Assembly (NCBI GenBank): GCA_016490735.1
Contig: JAEMWC010000131.1
Coordinates: forward strand, 672,501-736,500
DNA from: Pachyseris speciosa
Lineage: Eukaryota > Cnidaria > Anthozoa > Scleractinia > Pachyseridae
Direction: 5' to 3'
Length of the DNA stretch: 64,000 bases
Part shown: one piece after another, positions 60,386 through 64,000 of the stretch
How the letters are laid out: each line of letters begins with the position of its first letter
How positions within the stretch are numbered: the first letter of the stretch is position 1
The notes under the pieces: model-generated
Database searches by the model: none
The model's input: only the letters and a program-made list of their open reading frames with translations
What the model was told of the DNA's origin: nothing
Program-made: the position numbers and the translations under genes

Positions 60386-60446
60386 AGAGGCAGCGTGGCC
60401 GAGCGGTTAGGGCGCTGGACCTGTAATGCAGAAGCCCCGGGTTTAA
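60386..60446 (+). mobile_element. tRNA-like SINE head
   Basis: GGCAGCGTGGCCGAGCGGTT (box A type, Leu/Ser-like) and CCCCGGGTTTAAGCC (degraded box B) are spaced as in a tRNA. The 3' acceptor stem does not close, so it is not a tRNA gene. It begins 4 bp after the LRRC28 stop codon, so it lies in that gene's 3' UTR. Confidence 0.6.
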
Positions 60447-60725
60447 GCCACTCATGGGGCACTAAGGCCACGTGGTAGCGGGCATTACCCTTTAAATCTA
60501 CCAAATAAAGTTTGAGCCTGAGCATAAGCAGCCATGGACAGCTGTTTCGGCCTTGTTAGGCCTCATCAGCATGGCATAGCTAATACCCAGGCTCAAGTAC
60601 CCACATAAATGAAACAAGCAATGACAATGTGAAGCTTGTGGGATGTAGCTTGGATTGACAAGAATACCTCACAAGCTTATGTGTCTAGGTAAGCTGAAAG
60701 CCACTCATTGGGCACCAAGGCTGTC
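60445..60725 (-). mobile_element. Hammerhead-bearing retrozyme-like repeat
   Basis: A block of about 24 bp (AAGCCACTCATGGGGCACTA at 60445) returns with three differences at 60698, giving a 253-bp period that contains one complete hammerhead ribozyme. Non-coding tandem units of a few hundred bases, each with one type I hammerhead, are the known form of animal retrozymes. No GIY-YIG or RT frame is near it. It could instead be a fragment of a Penelope terminal repeat. Confidence 0.5.
60531..60575 (-). ncRNA. Type I hammerhead ribozyme, complete
   Basis: On the minus strand: stem I GCCATG paired with CATGGC (6 bp), CTGATGA, stem II GGCC-TAACAA-GGCC (extendable by one pair), GAA, then ACAGCTGT (self-complementary stem III), then the cleavage base C of GTC. 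Every conserved core nucleotide is present. Stem III is palindromic with no proper loop, suggesting activity as a dimer, as in known retroelement hammerheads. Confidence 0.85.
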
Positions 60726-61641
60726 CGTAAAGATAGAGGCGAGATTTTATAATTTAAAAAACTCATTAATAATCCATGAAGTAAATACAAAAGAAATTAA
60801 TTTTTAACGAGTGTCTTTATATCTGACAAAGACACGGCTAAATTTTACATCCGATTATCTAGGCCAAGAGATGTTCAGTAAAGCTTTTTAAGCCGTCCAA
60901 TAAATTCGCAGTTCGTGTTTTATCAAGTTTAAAACACGAGGCGCACTCCTGCTCATTTATTAAACATTACTTAAAACACTGGAAAAACTCATCAGAGTTC
61001 CCATTTTACGTGGCGACTGTTAAATCAAGGGTCAGTTGTTTTAAGTAACCAAAACAAATAAAAAACACAGTAAACACACAGTCAGTGAAACTTCTATTGT
61101 GAATAATATTTGAAATCAATCATATATGAACTGTGGAATGAAATGAAATGAAGAATTGATCCTCGCAGTTGTGAACACAATTTATGCAATTGCGAAAAGA
61201 AGGCTGAAAAAACAATTCAGGACTTCAACAGGGTCCTGAATTGTTTTTTCAGGCTTCTTTTCGCAATTGCATAAATTGCGTTCACAACTGCGAGGATCAT
61301 TTCTTCATTTCAAAACTTATATTGCTTGATAAAAACGCTGGGCAGGACGGATAAATGTGTCACTCCGTCAATTCTCCTGTCAGCAGTTAAAGGAACAGTG
61401 TCACGAGAGTGGCGCATGCGCCGTAACGCTGTAATGTTTTGATTAAACTGGCAAGTTTTTTCAAAGTTGTCGTAGGGTAAAGTCGTTGTTTTATATCGCC
61501 TCTTATCGTTGCCATCCGAGCTTAGATCTTTCACAAAGCGAAAAGTTTACTCAAAGCAATATCTGTACTGTAAATTTGTTGACTTATTTGCAACATACCG
61601 CTCGCCGGCGGCCGATTTGAGAAGCCTTTTGATGTGTCATC
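60726..61641. promoter_or_regulatory. Upstream region of the 61642 gene
   Basis: Apart from the palindrome at 61140-61312 nothing is recognised. The last 250 bp before the ATG are GC-richer than the surroundings and contain CGCTCGCCGGCGGCCG, as in a CpG-type promoter. This is inference. Confidence 0.4.
61140..61312. mobile_element. Near-perfect palindromic repeat
   Basis: Arms of about 80 bp (GATCCTCGCAGTTGTGAAC ... AACAATTCAGGA) face each other around an 11-bp spacer near 61225. GATC-x-TCGCAG and AATTCAGG words are shared with the SINE palindrome at 18345-18985, so it may derive from the same repeat. Intergenic, between LRRC28 and the next gene. Confidence 0.8.
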
Positions 61642-64000
61642 ATGTCTGATCGTGGCGGCCATCGTCCTGGAAGTGGACGAAGACGAATATACTCTTCTAA
61701 AAAGGAGTGTGATAGGATTTGGCAAAGAGGACACCGACGAATTAACCTAGACTACATTGTGTACTCGTCGTGGGTGTCTTCTAAGATGAAATGTGGCTAC
61801 TCGAGTGACTCCGAGTTCGCAAGACATCTACTTTCACTCGAATGGCGGAGAAGGTAAGTATCGACAACTGCATTTTACTGGAAGTGTTAAGTTTAGTGCG
61901 AAAACTTTTTAAATGTCATTTAATAAGTTTTACTCAAAATGCGTTTCTTTTAGGAAAAATGATCCAGTTGTATCGTGCTCGAAGAGAAAGAGATCTGACG
62001 AGAAAGACCGTACTCCCTCCAAACGCCGTCGCCATATTGAAGGTGAGAAATGTATTCTGTTTTGAATCCAGTGAATTGTCTGCTTTATTTTTTTTATGTG
62101 GAATATTTCGTGTTATTTGAAATAGGAAATAAACCGGAGTTTAGCGTGAATTCGTCAAATAACTGAACAACAGTAATAGCATTTGTGTTTTGCTATTTTA
62201 CAGGGCATCCTCTGTCAACCTCGACCCCCATAAAACCAATCCTTACTGCTGTTGAATCGCCTAATCTGTCTTTGGAGGCTGCTGGTAATGCAAGGTATGT
62301 TCAGTGTTTACTTTTGTACTCTTCTTATTTACAGTATTACAGTTTGCAATAAGACATTTTAAAAAATTTCCCCCATGTCTTTTTATCTTTAGTTGGTCAG
62401 AAATAGTTTTACCCAGGATTCAGTTTCTTTTGCCCTTATATTGCAAGTACCGTATCATACATGTGAAGAAGTGACTCAACCCTGCAAATTAATTACATGA
62501 CTAAAATGATATTTTCCTCCCTAATAGTGATGTTGATGTGACTGGTATCTCTGAATATTCTGTCAACAATAGCACTTATCAGGTTGCTGATGGGTCTGTT
62601 GTCTTACAAACTGACAATGAAAAGTACCAGGGTACAGATGACTCCATGTCAGAGAGTGAGTCAGATGACCAAACTGAGGAAACAGAGAGGTATGTGTACA
62701 AGACTGCTTGGATTAACAATAACCATCCCACTTCAGTATTACATTATCTGCTACATGTACGTACTAGTTATGCAACGCTTTCGAGTGGTATACTGTGGAA
62801 TATCTCACGAGTCACTTGTATTTTCTTGGTATACACATGAGCCTTAGGTGAGTATGTATACCAAGAAATACAAGTGACTTGTGAGATATTCCACTGTATA
62901 CCATGAGAAAGGGTTGCATTAAACTATTCTATACCATGCCATAGAAAATACAGTGGCCAGCAAGGCCAGCATAAGCGGGAATCTCAACGCATGATGGGAA
63001 GGTTGGGTGTGATACCGTTGAATTGCATTGATCGATGGGAAGGTTCGATGGAATACTGATGAATATACAATGGCTTTCCTGCATTCTGATTGGCTGTGTT
63101 TTCTATGGCATGGTATAGATACATGTATTAAATAAGGCAGTACACTGAAGTTGCATCATTATTATTTATACAGCACTTTCTGTGATACAGCTGTAAAATT
63201 CATTAGGTGACAAAGAATAATGTTTTGATAGGGTACCATTCTTTACCCTTCCCTGATAGGCGATTCATCATGTCACTTGACGTCTGAATTTATAAAAATG
63301 CTCCATTATTGTGTTTTATTTTTATTTTTGCCCTTGTCTAAGTTTGTTCTGACAAGTCCTCTTCACCTCTTTAAATGTCACTCCAGACTTATTTGGTTCT
63401 CTGTTTATAGGACATTAACAGATGCATTGGCAGATGCTTTAGATGAACTAAAGGATGATTGCGATGATTTTGATTGTTCCAGTGACGTGTCTGATGTTGA
63501 TGACCAGGAGTAAGTTATTGATAAGTTTCAAGAAATGAACTTAGTAATTTTCCTTAGCTGTGTACTGTATTTGCATCGTATCACAGTTTTTTATGTTAAG
63601 TATATACAATGCTCAAACTACCTTCAGTGTATTTCTTTTTTTTAGTAAACGTCATGTTTTTAGGTGATGGTATTGATTAATTATGTTAATACACATTGAT
63701 GCTGATGTTTTCAATATGAAATAATTACATTTCATAACATTTACTTTATTTTGCCTTTTTTCTAGGGACTCCATGTGCATAGAAGAAAACGATTATGATT
63801 ATGAACTCTTTGCAGAGGGTAATGACAGTGAGCCTGAAGAAGGGTCAAGTTCCAGTTCTTTGCCAGCCGTAATAAATTCCACTGCATCATCCCTCCCACT
63901 ACCAAGTTCTGCTGCTTTAGTTCTTCCACTTCCAATACCTTCTGTTTCTCCAGACCTTTTATCAACTATGGCATCATCAAGCCACTCTCTACCAAGCCCC
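61642..64000 (+). CDS. Unrecognised acidic, Ser-rich protein, 3' end beyond window
   Basis: Exons 61642-61853 (ATG), 61954-62042, 62204-62294, 62528-62689, 63411-63509 and 63766 to the window end. Borders are AG/GT and phase carries through. The N-terminus (GGHRPGSGRRRIYSSKKECD, then IWQRGHRRINLD, SWVSSKMKCGYSSDSEFARH) looks like a DNA-binding-type module: a Gly/Arg-rich lead, a helical stretch and a LLSLEWRR end. Similar N-termini occur, to my recollection, in other cnidarian predicted proteins, some of them repeat-derived. Exon 2 has a KRKR and KRRR nuclear-localisation-like run. Exons 4-5 are strongly acidic (SESESDDQTEETE; DDCDDFDCSSDVSD), and the last part is Ser/Pro-rich. Probably nuclear; function not known. 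It has spliced, open exons, so it is likely a real gene. Confidence 0.7.

Noticed and set aside
61469..61640. Minus-strand frame 61531-61734 opposite the first exon of the 61642 gene
   Set aside because: The plus strand has a spliced multi-exon model; the minus frame has no exon support.
63762..63965. Minus-strand 67-codon frame
   Set aside because: Shadow of the acidic, Ser-rich exon on the plus strand.

Overview
This is an intron-rich, AT-rich animal genomic window. The gene content and the repeats (Penelope-like retroelements with hammerhead ribozymes, tRNA-derived SINEs, many short terminal-inverted-repeat elements) suggest an anthozoan cnidarian, most likely a stony coral or a close relative. 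The organism assignment is inference. There are no operons, CRISPR arrays or bacterial features. Gene models were built by reading splice sites and checking that reading phase carries across every junction.

Layout: (1) 546-4351, plus strand, the 3' part of a perilipin-family lipid-droplet protein gene. (2) 6649-8996, minus strand, a complete three-exon gene for a small DUF962/Mpo1-like membrane protein. (3) 9.0-12.2 kb, degenerate repeat-derived coding fragments, partly as an inverted pair. (4) 12323-21383, plus strand, a gene for a 966-residue nuclear-type protein with four SKI/SNO/DAC-like domains, a coiled coil made by duplicated exon pairs, and a C-terminal VKQE motif. Its last intron holds two inverted Penelope-like elements, each with a GIY-YIG domain and a hammerhead ribozyme. 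(5) 22124-44730, minus strand, a complete 38-exon ELP1 (Elongator subunit 1) gene of 1332 codons, with all junction phases closing. Its introns carry two LINEs, SINEs and several MITEs. (6) 45254-52839, a 7.6-kb Foldback-like element: unique termini plus long inverted arms of an 18-bp minisatellite, flanked by a 9-bp direct repeat. (7) 52924-60382, plus strand, LRRC28. (8) 60.4-61.3 kb, a tRNA-like SINE head, a full type I hammerhead ribozyme and a palindromic repeat. (9) 61642 to the window end, plus strand, the 5' part of an unrecognised acidic, Ser-rich gene.

ELP1 and LRRC28 are divergent. Without the Foldback-like insertion their start codons would be only about 0.6 kb apart, so the insertion splits what looks like a shared head-to-head promoter. 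The SKI-like gene and ELP1 are convergent, about 0.74 kb apart. The main discoveries are the Foldback-like element, the hammerhead ribozymes (one well separated from any recognised retroelement ORF), and the four-domain SKI/DAC-like protein with its 63/75-nt exon-pair duplication.
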